64,000 bases of DNA from Actinoplanes sp. NBC_00393 (GTDB taxonomy: Bacteria; Actinomycetota; Actinomycetes; Mycobacteriales; Micromonosporaceae), in the NCBI RefSeq assembly GCF_036053395.1, contig NZ_CP107942.1, positions 4,740,501 through 4,804,500 of the forward strand, in the 5' to 3' direction. A model generated the notes under the pieces. The model made no database searches, was not told the DNA's origin, and saw only the letters and a list, made by a program, of their open reading frames with translations. Shown here piece after piece: positions 49,709-58,829 of the stretch. The position numbers and the translations under genes are program-made. The stretch's first letter is position 1. The number at the start of each line of letters is the position of its first letter.

Positions 49709-51022
49709 TCACCAGGCGAACAGTTCGGTGTGGATCCGGTCCGGGCGCGCGCCCGCCTCGATGGCCGCGGCACGGGCGGCGACAGCCCACTCCTCCGGGC
49801 CGCAGATGTAGACGTGCGCCCCCGCGACCACCGGCAGGTCGGTCACCGGATGCTCACGCCGGCTGCCCACCAGCGGCACCACCCGCACGCCGCGCCGGGT
49901 GGCGAACCACTCCAGCTCGTCGCGGAACGCCAGGTCGGCCTCGGTCCGCACCCGATGGACCAGGGTCGCCTCGCCGTCGCGGTACGGCAGCTCGCCCAGC
50001 AGCGACAGCAGCGGGGTGATCCCGATGCCGCAGGCCAGCATCACGACCGGGCCGCCGTCGTAGTGTTCGCCGGTCAGCTTCCCGTACGGGCCCTCGACCA
50101 GAACCCGGGTGCCGGGCTTCAGGGCGGCGACCCGGGCGCTGCCGTCGCCCTGGTTCTTCACGGTGATCCGCAGCATGTCCGCACCCGGGGTGGCCGACAG
50201 CGAGAACGGGTGCGACCGGGTCCAGCCCGGCCCGTCGAGGAAGCGCCAGTGGAAGAACTGCCCGGCCCGCGCCGGCAGATCGCCGAGCCGCTGCCCGGTC
50301 AGGTACACCGAGGTCAGGCCCGGGCCTTCCGGCACGACCCGGCTCACCACCAGGCGGTGCCGCCGGTTGCGCCAGGCCGGCAACCCGATCCGGTACGCGA
50401 GGACAGCACCCGCCGCGCCCAGGTACAGCGTCCACCAGTAGGCGCGGGCCCAGGCGTTGCCGGTGAACTCGGAACCGGTCCAGATCTGGTGCGGCAGGGC
50501 GAGACCGACGCCGAGGTAGGCGTACAGGTGGAGCAGGTGCCAGGACTCGTAGCGCAGCCTGCGGCGGGCCGCCCGGATCGAGGTCACCACGACCATCAGC
50601 AGCGACACCGTGCCCGCCGCGGCCAGAAGCATGCCGGGGTACGTCCGGACCAGGTCCCACAGCTGCACGAGGAAACTGGTGTTCCCGGCCGCGTAGCCCA
50701 GCGTGATCGTCACGATGTGCGCCACCATCAGCCAGAACGAGCTGAACCCGGTCCACCGGTGCCAGCGGGCCAGCCGGTCCTGACCGAACGCCCGCTCGAC
50801 GACCGGGATCCGGGCCATCAGCAGCACCTGGAGCAGCAGCAGGTCGGAGGCCCACAGGCCGGTGAGCCGGCCGATCCCGGTGAGGTCGGTGAGGCTGCCC
50901 CCGTTGCGTGCCCAGAGCGCGGTGACGATGACAAGGCTGAGCCCGGCAGCGGCTGCTCCCCACCAGCGCCGGTTCCGATGCTGCGTGGTGGGTGCGGGTG
51001 TGCGCACGGCGGTGACGGTCAT
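49709..51022 (-). CDS. Ferric-reductase-like flavocytochrome
   Basis: The 437-residue membrane protein has about six helices (residues 20-215) with histidine pairs suited to two b-haems (RWHRWTGF, VAHIVTI, ESWHLLHLYAYLG, LPHQIW). A cytoplasmic ferredoxin-reductase-type domain follows, with the FAD motif RSHPFSLSA, the phosphate-binding GPYGKL, the NAD(P) motif ACGIGITPLLSLL and the terminal CGPEEW. It should move electrons from NAD(P)H across the membrane. The start at 51022 was chosen because it places the first helix near the terminus. It is the first gene of a minus-strand unit with the FMN-binding protein and the two-component system. Confidence 0.87.
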   Translation of the reverse strand: MTVTAVRTPAPTTQHRNRRWWGAAAAGLSLVIVTALWARNGGSLTDLTGIGRLTGLWASDLLLLQVLLMARIPVVERAFGQDRLARWHRWTGFSSFWLMVAHIVTITLGYAAGNTSFLVQLWDLVRTYPGMLLAAAGTVSLLMVVVTSIRAARRRLRYESWHLLHLYAYLGVGLALPHQIWTGSEFTGNAWARAYWWTLYLGAAGAVLAYRIGLPAWRNRRHRLVVSRVVPEGPGLTSVYLTGQRLGDLPARAGQFFHWRFLDGPGWTRSHPFSLSATPGADMLRITVKNQGDGSARVAALKPGTRVLVEGPYGKLTGEHYDGGPVVMLACGIGITPLLSLLGELPYRDGEATLVHRVRTEADLAFRDELEWFATRRGVRVVPLVGSRREHPVTDLPVVAGAHVYICGPEEWAVAARAAAIEAGARPDRIHTELFAW

Positions 51023-51136
51023 GGTGCCCACCGTCTCCAGCCCACCTAAGAGCCGGTCAGGACGACCGTAAATGTTCGCTAAGAAACGGGCTCCGCAAAG
51101 CCGCTTCACAGGAGGTGAACAGGAAGCGACCCCTCA

Positions 51137-51775
51137 ATGGGAACAGCTGATGAACTCCCGCTGAAGGACAGACTCTTGGACACCTTGCTCGCCGTAGCCG
51201 CGGACCTGACCGCGATCGCCCTGCTGACATTCGGCGTCTACTTCCCCCGGCACCGCCGCCGCGACCTGGTCGCCGCGTTCCTCGGGGTGAACATCGGCGT
51301 CCTCGCGGTGGCGATCGTGCTGGGCTCCACCACCGTCGGGGCCGGGCTGGGCCTCGGCCTGTTCGGCGTCCTCTCGATCATCCGGCTCCGGTCGGACGAG
51401 ATTGCCCAGCACGAGATCGCCTACTACTTCGCCGCCCTCGCACTGGGCCTGATCGCCGGGCTCGGCGGCACCCCGGACCTGCTGTCCGGCGGCCTGATGC
51501 TGCTGGTGGTGGCGGCTCTCTACGTCGGTGACCATCCGTCGCTGTTCCGCCGCTACCGCAATCAGCAGTTGCGGCTGGATGTGGCGTACACCGACGAGGA
51601 CGCGCTGCGTACCCACCTGGAGACGCTGCTCGGCGGCCAGGTGATGGGCCTGGTGGTCAAGCAGGTCGACCTGGTCAACGACAGCACCCTGGTCGACGTC
51701 CGCTACGTCGCGGCGCCGGCCGGCCGGGTGCGGCGTGAGCCGAGCCCGCAGGTGCAGCGGGTGAACGCCGGATGA
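51137..51775 (+). CDS. DUF4956 membrane protein
   Basis: The 212-residue product has four or five helices (about 20-125) and a cytoplasmic C-terminal domain. It shows the DUF4956 features FLGVNIGVLAVAIVLGSTTVGAGLGLGLFGVLSIIRLRSDEIAQHEIAYYF. Genes of this family commonly sit next to VTC-domain genes, as here (four-base overlap). The function is unknown. It is divergent from the reductase unit across 114 bases. Confidence 0.88.
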   Translation: MGTADELPLKDRLLDTLLAVAADLTAIALLTFGVYFPRHRRRDLVAAFLGVNIGVLAVAIVLGSTTVGAGLGLGLFGVLSIIRLRSDEIAQHEIAYYFAALALGLIAGLGGTPDLLSGGLMLLVVAALYVGDHPSLFRRYRNQQLRLDVAYTDEDALRTHLETLLGGQVMGLVVKQVDLVNDSTLVDVRYVAAPAGRVRREPSPQVQRVNAG

Positions 51776-52503
51776 GCGCACGGACCTTCGCGCCGATCGC
51801 GCTGGACGACCTGGTCGGCGAGGCGGCGCTGCTGACCCGGCTGGACCGCAAGTACCTGATCCCGGCCACCGAGCTGCCCGGCGTGCTCGACCTGATGCCG
51901 GCCGGCGTGCGGATGCTGGAGATCGAGGGACGGCGCGGTTTCGCGTACCGGTCGGTCTATTTCGACACCGCCGGCCTGGACGCCTACCTCGCGGCGGCCC
52001 ACCGCCGCCGGCGCCGCTTCAAGGTCCGGATCCGCACCTACCTGGACAGCGGCCTGGAGTTTCTCGAGATCAAGACCCGCGGTTCCCGCGGACTGACGAT
52101 CAAAGAGCGGATTGCGTACGCCGGAAACGGCACCGACCTCGGCGCGGAGTGCCAGGACGTGCTCGCCGGCGCCGGCATCCCGGCCGACGCGCACGAGTTC
52201 CGCCCGGTGCTCGCCACCCACTACCGCCGCAGCACGCTGTACGTCCCGTCCACCGGCAGCCGGGTCACCGTCGACACCGATCTCGCCTGGATGCTGCCGG
52301 ACGGCTCGACCGTACGGATGCCGCACTCGGTGATCGTGGAGACCAAGACCGCCCGGGCCGCCTCCGACGTCGACCGGCTGCTCTGGTCGCTCGGTCACCG
52401 CCCCTGCTCGATCTCTAAGTACGCCACCGGCCTCGCCGCCCTGCGCCCCGACCTGCCCGCCAACCGGTGGCACCCCGTGCTGCGCCGCCACTTCACCCGC
52501 TGA
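51772..52503 (+). CDS. VTC-domain (polyphosphate polymerase-like) protein
   Basis: The 243-residue protein is a single VTC/TTM-tunnel domain. The basic and acidic strand residues of the family are present: LLTRLDRKYLIP, YRSVYFDTAGLDAYL, RRRRFKVRIRTY, FLEIKTRG, TIKERIAY, HYRRSTLY, VIVETKT and SISKYATG. In yeast the VTC tunnel makes polyphosphate; the activity of bacterial homologues beside DUF4956 is not established. The ATG overlaps the upstream stop by four bases. Confidence 0.88.
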   Translation: MSARTFAPIALDDLVGEAALLTRLDRKYLIPATELPGVLDLMPAGVRMLEIEGRRGFAYRSVYFDTAGLDAYLAAAHRRRRRFKVRIRTYLDSGLEFLEIKTRGSRGLTIKERIAYAGNGTDLGAECQDVLAGAGIPADAHEFRPVLATHYRRSTLYVPSTGSRVTVDTDLAWMLPDGSTVRMPHSVIVETKTARAASDVDRLLWSLGHRPCSISKYATGLAALRPDLPANRWHPVLRRHFTR

Positions 52504-52513
52504 GGAACCCACC

Positions 52514-54295
52514 ATGAGAATTCGTAAGAAGGTCGTCGCCGCCGTGCTCGCCGTCTCGCTTCTGGCCGGCTGCGGGAGCGGCTCGTCGGACCAGACCACC
52601 GCCGCCACCGCCGCGACGACTGCGGTGAGCGCCTCGGCCGTGGACGGCACACAGAGCGCCGCTGCGGTGCTGGCCGCCAACAAGACCGCGCACACCGCGG
52701 CCACCGTCGACACCTCCGCCGCCGCCGAGATCACCCTCGCCGGCGACTCCGCCTCGTCGTCCGCGGACGGCGTGACGATCGACGGCTCGACCGTGACGAT
52801 CAGTGCGGCCGGCACCTACCGGATCAGCGGCACCCTCACCGACGGCCAGATCGTCGTCAACGCGCCGGACGCCACCGTCACGCTGATCCTCGACGGGGTC
52901 GACATCACCAGCTCGACCACCGCCGCGATCGCCGCCACCGAAGCCGGTGAGCTGGTGGTGCAGCTCGCCGACGGGAGCACCAACAGGCTGGCTGACACCT
53001 CGTCGTACGCCGAGGACGCCGACGTGAACGCCGCCCTGTTCAGCGCCGGCGATCTGACCGTCACCGGCGACGGCTCGCTGACCGTGACCGGAAACGGCAA
53101 CGACGGCATCGCCAGCAAGGACGGCACGCTCATCCAGTCCGGCACGATCACGGTGTCCGCGAAGGACGACGGGATCCGCGGCAAGGACTACGTGGTGGTC
53201 AACGGCGGCACGATCACCGTCACGGCAGGCGGCGACGGCGTGAAGGCCGACAACGAGGAGGACGCCGACTCCGGCTACGTGTCGGTGGCCGGCGGCACGC
53301 TGACCATCGAGGCCGAGGGCGACGGGGTCGACGCGGTCACCGACATCGTCACCACCGGCGGAACGATCACGGTCACCGCCGGCGGCGGGCACAGCGTCCA
53401 GCCGAGCGACGACACCAGCGCCAAGGGCCTCAAGTCCGGCGTGATCACCGTGCTGGAGGGCGGCGCCGCGTCGGTGGACGCCTCCGACGACGCGGTGCAC
53501 AGCGACGGCGCGATCCACTTCGCCGGCGCGGAGGTCACCGTGGCCAGCGGCGACGACGGGGTGCACGCGGAGGGACAACAGATCGTCGACGGCGGCAGCG
53601 TCGAGGTGACCGCGGCGGTCGAGGGACTGGAAGCAGCCGACTTCGTGCTCAACGACGGCACCGTGACCGTCACCTCCAGCGACGACGGCATCAACGGCGC
53701 CGGCGGAACGTCCACCGCTGAGACCGGCCAGCGCGGCGGCCCGGGCGGCGGTGGGAGCGAGGTCGGCGACTTCTCCGTCACCGTCAACGGCGGAACTCTG
53801 GTCATCAACTCGGAGGGCGACGGCCTGGACTCCAACGGCACCGCGACGATCACCGGCGGCACCGTGGTGGTCAACGGCCCGCAGCAGGGCGGCAACGGCG
53901 CGCTCGACGTGAACGGCTCCTTCACGATCAGCGGCGGTGTGCTGCTGGCGTCCGGCAGCTCCGGCATGGTGGTCGCGCCGGGCACCGACTCGCCGCAGGG
54001 CTGGCTCTCCGTCACCCTGGACGGCACCGTGGCGGCCGACACCACCCTGCAGATCGTGAACGCCGACGGGGACGTGGTGGCCACCTACGTGACCAGCAAG
54101 AGCATGCAGAACATCGTCTACTCGTCGTCGGCGATCACGTCCGGCGAGCAGTACACCGTCTACTCCGGCGGCTCGGCCGGCGGCGCGAGCACCGGTGGGC
54201 TGGCCGCCGAGGGCTCCCTCGGGTCGGCCACGAAGGTCGCCACGGTCACTGCGGGTGAGGCCCCGGCGGGCGGCGGTGGCCGCGGCCCGCGCTGA
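52514..54295 (+). CDS. Beta-helix-like carbohydrate-binding-domain lipoprotein
   Basis: The 593-residue protein has a lipoprotein signal with lipobox LAGC (C20). From about residue 85 it is built of short repeats of the form G-T-[IV]-x-V-x-x-x-x-D-G-[IV], for example SGTITVSAKDDGIRGKD, NGGTITVTAGGDGVKAD and GGTLTIEAEGDGVDAV, characteristic of DUF4353/right-handed beta-helix proteins. Asp and Gly residues recur at turns and could bind calcium. The C-terminus is Gly/Pro-rich. It is the third gene of the unit with DUF4956 and VTC, 10 bases downstream. A cell-surface role is likely; the function is unknown. Confidence 0.85.
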   Translation: MRIRKKVVAAVLAVSLLAGCGSGSSDQTTAATAATTAVSASAVDGTQSAAAVLAANKTAHTAATVDTSAAAEITLAGDSASSSADGVTIDGSTVTISAAGTYRISGTLTDGQIVVNAPDATVTLILDGVDITSSTTAAIAATEAGELVVQLADGSTNRLADTSSYAEDADVNAALFSAGDLTVTGDGSLTVTGNGNDGIASKDGTLIQSGTITVSAKDDGIRGKDYVVVNGGTITVTAGGDGVKADNEEDADSGYVSVAGGTLTIEAEGDGVDAVTDIVTTGGTITVTAGGGHSVQPSDDTSAKGLKSGVITVLEGGAASVDASDDAVHSDGAIHFAGAEVTVASGDDGVHAEGQQIVDGGSVEVTAAVEGLEAADFVLNDGTVTVTSSDDGINGAGGTSTAETGQRGGPGGGGSEVGDFSVTVNGGTLVINSEGDGLDSNGTATITGGTVVVNGPQQGGNGALDVNGSFTISGGVLLASGSSGMVVAPGTDSPQGWLSVTLDGTVAADTTLQIVNADGDVVATYVTSKSMQNIVYSSSAITSGEQYTVYSGGSAGGASTGGLAAEGSLGSATKVATVTAGEAPAGGGGRGPR

Positions 54296-54309
54296 TCATG
54301 CCCGGCCAG

Positions 54310-54336
54310 CAGCCCCCGGCGACGCGCCGGGGGCTG
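54310..54336 (+). terminator. Hairpin terminator after the lipoprotein gene
   Basis: CAGCCCCCGGCG at 54310-54321 pairs perfectly with CGCCGGGGGCTG at 54325-54336 around a three-base loop. Confidence 0.88.
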
Positions 54337-54458
54337 TTCGTCGATCGGGTACGTGACTGTTCCGGTTCAGGCATGGGTAAGCTGACCAGGAATCCCGGCC
54401 GGCGGTTCCACAAAGGACCCATCCGGCGGCTGCAAGATCCCTGATCGGGGAGGCCCGG

Positions 54459-55331
54459 GTGAGCACTGACCACGAGTCCGGCGGCGCGACAGTCCGCCGG
54501 CTCCAGCTCGGCGCGCACCTGCGAGCCCTGCGCCGGGCCGCCGGGCTGACCCGCGACCAGGCCGGCTATCACATCCGCGGCTCCGAGTCGAAGATCAGCC
54601 GGATGGAGCTGGGCCGGGTCAGTTTCAAGGAACGCGACGTCACCGACCTGCTGAAGCTGTACGGGGTGGACGACCCCGCAGAACACACCCGGGTCCTGAC
54701 GATGACCCGCGAGGCGAACGCGCCCAGCTGGTGGCAGGCGTACGGCGACGTCCTCGAGAACTGGTTCCAGAACTACCTCGACCTGGAGCAGGCCGCCGAG
54801 CTGATCCGGACCTACGAGGTGCAGTTCGTCCCCGGTCTGCTGCAGACCGACGCGTACGCGCGGGCCGTGATCCGCCTCGGCCACGACAACGCCTCCCCCG
54901 GCGAGATCGACCGGCGCGCCAAACTGCGGATGGCCCGCAAACAGGTGCTCGAGGGCCCGGACGCGCCCCGGCTCTGGGCCGTCCTCGACGAGGCCGTGCT
55001 GCGCCGCCCGATCGGCGGCCGCGCGGTGCTGCGCGAGCAGATCGAGTCGCTGATCGCCGCCTGCGACTCGCCGAACGTGCGGCTGCAGGTGATGCCGTTC
55101 GAGTCCGGTGGGCACGCCGCGGCCGGCGGCGCGTTCAGCATCCTGCGCTTCCCGCATCAGGAACTGCCCGACGTGGTCTACATCGAGCATCTGACCAGCG
55201 GTCTCTACCTGGAGAAGCGCGAAGAGGTCGACCACTACGCGGCGGCGATCGGCCGGCTCTTCATCGAGGCCGAGCACCCCAGCCGGACGCCGACGTTCCT
55301 GCGCAAGCTGCTCGCCGAGCTGGACGGGTAA
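54459..55331 (+). CDS. XRE-family regulator with DUF5753 domain
   Basis: The 290-residue protein has an N-terminal helix-turn-helix (LGAHLRALRRAAGLTRDQAGYHIRGSESKISRMELGRVSFKERDV) and a C-terminal DUF5753 domain (about 100-280: YEVQFVPGLLQTDAYARAVI, PFESGGHAAAGGAFSILRFP). This architecture is abundant in filamentous actinomycetes and is often followed by a DUF397 gene. None is present here; only 52 bases separate it from a phosphodiester glycosidase-like gene. The GTG at 54459 follows GGGGAGG. Confidence 0.9.
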   Translation: MSTDHESGGATVRRLQLGAHLRALRRAAGLTRDQAGYHIRGSESKISRMELGRVSFKERDVTDLLKLYGVDDPAEHTRVLTMTREANAPSWWQAYGDVLENWFQNYLDLEQAAELIRTYEVQFVPGLLQTDAYARAVIRLGHDNASPGEIDRRAKLRMARKQVLEGPDAPRLWAVLDEAVLRRPIGGRAVLREQIESLIAACDSPNVRLQVMPFESGGHAAAGGAFSILRFPHQELPDVVYIEHLTSGLYLEKREEVDHYAAAIGRLFIEAEHPSRTPTFLRKLLAELDG

Positions 55332-55383
55332 CGCCAAGTCGGGGCACAGATCCCGCACAAGCTCCGCCGCTTCACTTCCGAGT

Positions 55384-56331
55384 GTGAACAGCTTCAACAG
55401 CGAAACTCGCAAGATCAGCCGACGTGGCCTGCTGGCCGGTGGTCTGGGTCTGCTGGCCGCGGCCGGCGCCGGCGGGGGCTGGGCCCTCGACCGGTATGTG
55501 CTCGACCACGTCGAGGTGTCCGGCGCCTCCGCCCTGACCGCGACGAACGTGGTGGCCGCCGAGGCCGACGCCTCGGGCACGGCGACCGCGACCGGATACA
55601 CCAGCGACACCGCGACGATCGCCATCGAGAAGGTGGTCACCGGATCCGGGTCGGACCAGGTGACCTACTTCGTCGCGGACGTGCGGGTCGGCGACGCGAC
55701 GATCGTGCGGTCCGCCTTCGCCAACGACCAGTTCGGCGAGAACATCATCGCCGACCCGTCGCAGATCGCCGCCTCGGTGAACGCGGTGCTCGCGATCAAC
55801 GGGGACTACTACGGGTTCCGGGACACCGGCATCGTGATCCGCAACGGGGTGGCGTTCCGCGACTCCGGGGCGCGGCAGGGCCTGGCGTTCTACGCCGACG
55901 GATCGGCTTCGCTGTACGACGAGACCAGCACCACCGCGGAGAAGCTGCTCGCCGCCGGGGTGTGGAACACGCTGTCGTTCGGGCCGGGGCTGGTCGAGAA
56001 CGGCACGGTGATCAGCGGCATCGACCAGGTCGAGGTGGACACGAACTTCGGCAACCACTCGGTGCAGGGCAACCAGCCGCGTACCGGGGTCGGCCTGATC
56101 GACGCCAACCACCTGCTGTTCATCGTGGTGGACGGGCGCAGCCAGGGGTACAGCCGGGGCGTCACCATGCCGGAGTTCGCGCAGATCTTCGCCGACCGCG
56201 GCGCCGACGTCGCCTACAACCTCGACGGGGGCGGATCCTCGGCGATGATCTTCCAGGGCGGGCTGGTGAACAACCCGCTCGGCAAAGGTCAGGAGCGGGG
56301 CACCAGCGACATCCTGTACGTCGCGGGCTGA
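55384..56331 (+). CDS. Exported phosphodiester glycosidase (NAGPA/DUF2233-like) protein
   Basis: The 315-residue product opens with a twin-arginine-type signal (KISRRGLLAGGLGLLAAAGAGGG). The mature part matches the NAGPA/phosphodiester glycosidase family: VTYFVADVRVGD, AINGDYYGFRDTGIVIRNG, PRTGVGLIDANHLLFIVVDGRSQGYSRGVTMPEFAQIF, and the hallmark YNLDGGGSSAMIFQG near the C-terminus. It should remove a sugar from a phosphodiester or act on cell-surface glycans. The GTG at 55384 lacks a clear ribosome site. Confidence 0.88.
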   Translation: MNSFNSETRKISRRGLLAGGLGLLAAAGAGGGWALDRYVLDHVEVSGASALTATNVVAAEADASGTATATGYTSDTATIAIEKVVTGSGSDQVTYFVADVRVGDATIVRSAFANDQFGENIIADPSQIAASVNAVLAINGDYYGFRDTGIVIRNGVAFRDSGARQGLAFYADGSASLYDETSTTAEKLLAAGVWNTLSFGPGLVENGTVISGIDQVEVDTNFGNHSVQGNQPRTGVGLIDANHLLFIVVDGRSQGYSRGVTMPEFAQIFADRGADVAYNLDGGGSSAMIFQGGLVNNPLGKGQERGTSDILYVAG

Positions 56332-56336
56332 TCGTC

Positions 56337-57404
56337 ATGATCGTGCTGATTCCCGCGTACCAGCCGGACGGCCGGCTCGCCGACCTGGTCCACCGGCTCG
56401 GCCGGCACCGGGTGGTCGTGGTCGACGACGGCAGTGGTCACGCGTACGCCGAGGTGTTCGCCGAAGCGCGCCTGGCCGGCGCCGAGATCGTCACGCTGGA
56501 CCACAACCGGGGTAAGGGCTTCGCCCTGAAGACCGGCTTCGCGCACATCGGGGCCCGCCACCCCGGCGAGGACGTGGTCTGCGCGGACAGCGACGGGCAG
56601 CACCGGCCGGAGGACATCGAGGCGGTCGCGGCCCGGGTCGGCACCGGTGATGCGGCGATGGTGCTCGGCGTACGCCGCTTCACCGGGCCGGTGCCGGCCC
56701 GCAGCCGCTTCGGCAACGCCGCCACCCGGCTGTTCTTCCGGCTGGCGACCGGCCTGGCGGTCACCGACACCCAGACCGGGCTGCGCGGCTATCCGGCCCG
56801 CATGCTGCGCACGCTGGGCGAGGTGCCCGGCGACCGGTTCGAGTACGAGCTACGCCTGCTCCTGCGCGCCGCGCGGGACCGGATGCCGATCGAGGAGGTC
56901 GAGATCGCCACCGTCTACCTCGACGGCAACAGATCGTCGCACTTCCGGCCGCTGCGCGACTCGGCCCGGATCTACCGGCCGCTGCTCGCCTTCGCCGGGT
57001 CGTCGCTGCTGGCCTTCGCGGTGGACGCCGCGCTGCTCGCGGGGCTGGTCACGTGGACCGGGGAGCTGGCCGCCTCGGCCGTCGCCGCCCGCCTGGTCAG
57101 CGCGACCCTGAACTACACCGTCAACCGGGGAGCGGTCTTCCGCGGCGGCGCCCGGATCCCGCACCGGCAGGCGGCGCCGCGCTACGTTGCGCTCGCCCTG
57201 ACCTCGCTGACCGCGAACGTGCTGCTGCTGCAACTGCTGGCCACGGCAACCGGATCGCTGGTGGTGAGCAAGGTCGTCACCGAGTTCGGGCTCTTCCTGG
57301 CCGGGTTCGCGCTGCAACGGGCGTACGTCTTCGCCCACCCGCGCCTGAATCGCAACCCGGCCGCATCCGGCCGACACCCGGAGGTCCGCAGCCTTGTCTC
57401 ATGA
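56337..57404 (+). CDS. GT2 glycosyltransferase fused to GtrA domain
   Basis: The 355-residue protein joins a family-2 glycosyltransferase domain (residues 1-215: VLIPAYQPDGRLADLV, VVVVDDGSGHAYAEVF, DSDGQHRPEDI with the metal-binding Asp pair, TDTQTGLRGYPARML) to a four-helix GtrA domain (about 222-345: FAGSSLLAFAVDAALLAGLV, LVSATLNYTVNRGAVF, VVTEFGLFLAGFALQRAYVF). The usual role is transfer of a sugar to a polyprenyl carrier and its flipping. The ATG at 56337 is five bases after the previous stop. Confidence 0.88.
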   Translation: MIVLIPAYQPDGRLADLVHRLGRHRVVVVDDGSGHAYAEVFAEARLAGAEIVTLDHNRGKGFALKTGFAHIGARHPGEDVVCADSDGQHRPEDIEAVAARVGTGDAAMVLGVRRFTGPVPARSRFGNAATRLFFRLATGLAVTDTQTGLRGYPARMLRTLGEVPGDRFEYELRLLLRAARDRMPIEEVEIATVYLDGNRSSHFRPLRDSARIYRPLLAFAGSSLLAFAVDAALLAGLVTWTGELAASAVAARLVSATLNYTVNRGAVFRGGARIPHRQAAPRYVALALTSLTANVLLLQLLATATGSLVVSKVVTEFGLFLAGFALQRAYVFAHPRLNRNPAASGRHPEVRSLVS

Positions 57405-58780
57405 GCAGCGCCTCGAGTTCCGCCGTGCTGACCCGGCGCATCGCGGCCTGGCACCTCTGCCTGGCCGCCGCCCCGATCGTCATCGCCGCGTACTACGCCC
57501 TGGTCCGCCTGGACGTGTCGCCCGGAACCCAGATGGCGCTCTACGTCAGCGCCAACGCCGTCTCCGCGCTGTGCTGCCTGTACGCCGCCCGCCGCCACCC
57601 CGTGCTGCGCCGGGCCGCGCTCTTCCTGGCGGCGTCGTCGCTGGTCAGCGTGGCCGCCGACGTCATCTTCTACTTCCAGGCGCTGGTCAACGACGAGGTG
57701 CCCTACCCGGGCGTCGCCGACGCGTTCTACCTCGCCGCCTACCCGCTGATGGCGGTCGGCCTGCTGCTCATCATCCGCCGCCGCACCCCCGGCTGGGACG
57801 GGGCCAGCGCCATCGACGCGGCGATCGTCGCGGTCGGCGCCCGGCTGATGCTCGGCGCCGGGCCCCGGTCGGTATCGCTGCGCCTGATCGGCGGCTACCT
57901 CGGCCTGGTGCTCTACCCGGACACGGTGTACAGCATCCAGACCCTCAACGGCACCTACCAGGTGGCGAACTACCTGGACGCGCTCTGGATCGCCTCGGGC
58001 TTCCTGTTCGCCGCGGCCATGCTGCACCCGTCGGCCCCGAAGCTGGTCAGCGAGTCGAACGCGGCCACCCCGGACGCCACCACCGGGCGACTGGTCATCC
58101 TGGCGCTGGCCGCGATGATCGCGCCGACCTCGATCCTGTTCCAGGTCGCGAACGGCCGCGAGGCCCAGGTGGTCGCCGCCGCGGCGGTCTGCAACGTGCT
58201 CTTCCTGCTCGTACTGGTCCGGATGACCGGCCTGGTCCGGGCGCAGCGGCTGGCCGCCATCACCGACGGCCTGACCGGTCTGCGCAGCCGCCGCTACTTC
58301 GAGGAGGCGCTCGGCAACGAGGGCGCCCGCGCGGAACGGCACGAACAGCCGCTGAGCATGCTGCTGCTGGACATCGACCACTTCAAGCACGTCAACGACA
58401 CGTACGGCCACAACGGCGGCGACCGGGTGCTGGTCGAGGTCACCCACCGGGTGCAGGAGCTGATCCGCCCGGGCGACGTGGTGGCCCGGTACGGCGGCGA
58501 GGAGTTCGCCGTGCTGCTGCCGAACACCGGGCCGGAGCAGGCCTGGGAGATCGCCGAGCGGGTCCGCCGCGGGGTGGGCGCCGCGCCGATCGCGGTCGGC
58601 CCGGACCGGCTGTCCCGGGTCACCGTCTCGGTCGGCATCGCCGGCATGCCGGCCGCGGCCACCACCGACGAGCTGGTGCTCGCGGCGGACCGCGCCCTGT
58701 ACGCCGCCAAGAACGCCGGCCGCAACCGGGTCGCCGCCGCCGACGGCGCCGACCAGCTCCCGGCCTCCGCCGCCGCCTGA
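57401..58780 (+). CDS. Membrane diguanylate cyclase (GGDEF)
   Basis: The 459-residue protein has an N-terminal set of about eight helices (residues 10-285) and a C-terminal GGDEF domain with the active-site motif GGEEF at 365-369 and the inhibitory I-site RPGD at 356-359, five residues before it. It should make cyclic di-GMP and be product-inhibited. The ATG at 57401 overlaps the glycosyltransferase stop (ATGA). In the membrane part, around residues 140-155 (IDAAIVAVGARLMLGAG), the usual spacing of helices appears shortened, which may reflect an in-frame deletion. Confidence 0.92.
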   Translation: MSSASSSAVLTRRIAAWHLCLAAAPIVIAAYYALVRLDVSPGTQMALYVSANAVSALCCLYAARRHPVLRRAALFLAASSLVSVAADVIFYFQALVNDEVPYPGVADAFYLAAYPLMAVGLLLIIRRRTPGWDGASAIDAAIVAVGARLMLGAGPRSVSLRLIGGYLGLVLYPDTVYSIQTLNGTYQVANYLDALWIASGFLFAAAMLHPSAPKLVSESNAATPDATTGRLVILALAAMIAPTSILFQVANGREAQVVAAAAVCNVLFLLVLVRMTGLVRAQRLAAITDGLTGLRSRRYFEEALGNEGARAERHEQPLSMLLLDIDHFKHVNDTYGHNGGDRVLVEVTHRVQELIRPGDVVARYGGEEFAVLLPNTGPEQAWEIAERVRRGVGAAPIAVGPDRLSRVTVSVGIAGMPAAATTDELVLAADRALYAAKNAGRNRVAAADGADQLPASAAA

Positions 58781-58829
58781 CCCCGACCGGGGTGTCGGCC
58801 GCGTATTCCGAACAGTCACAATCGTCGGC

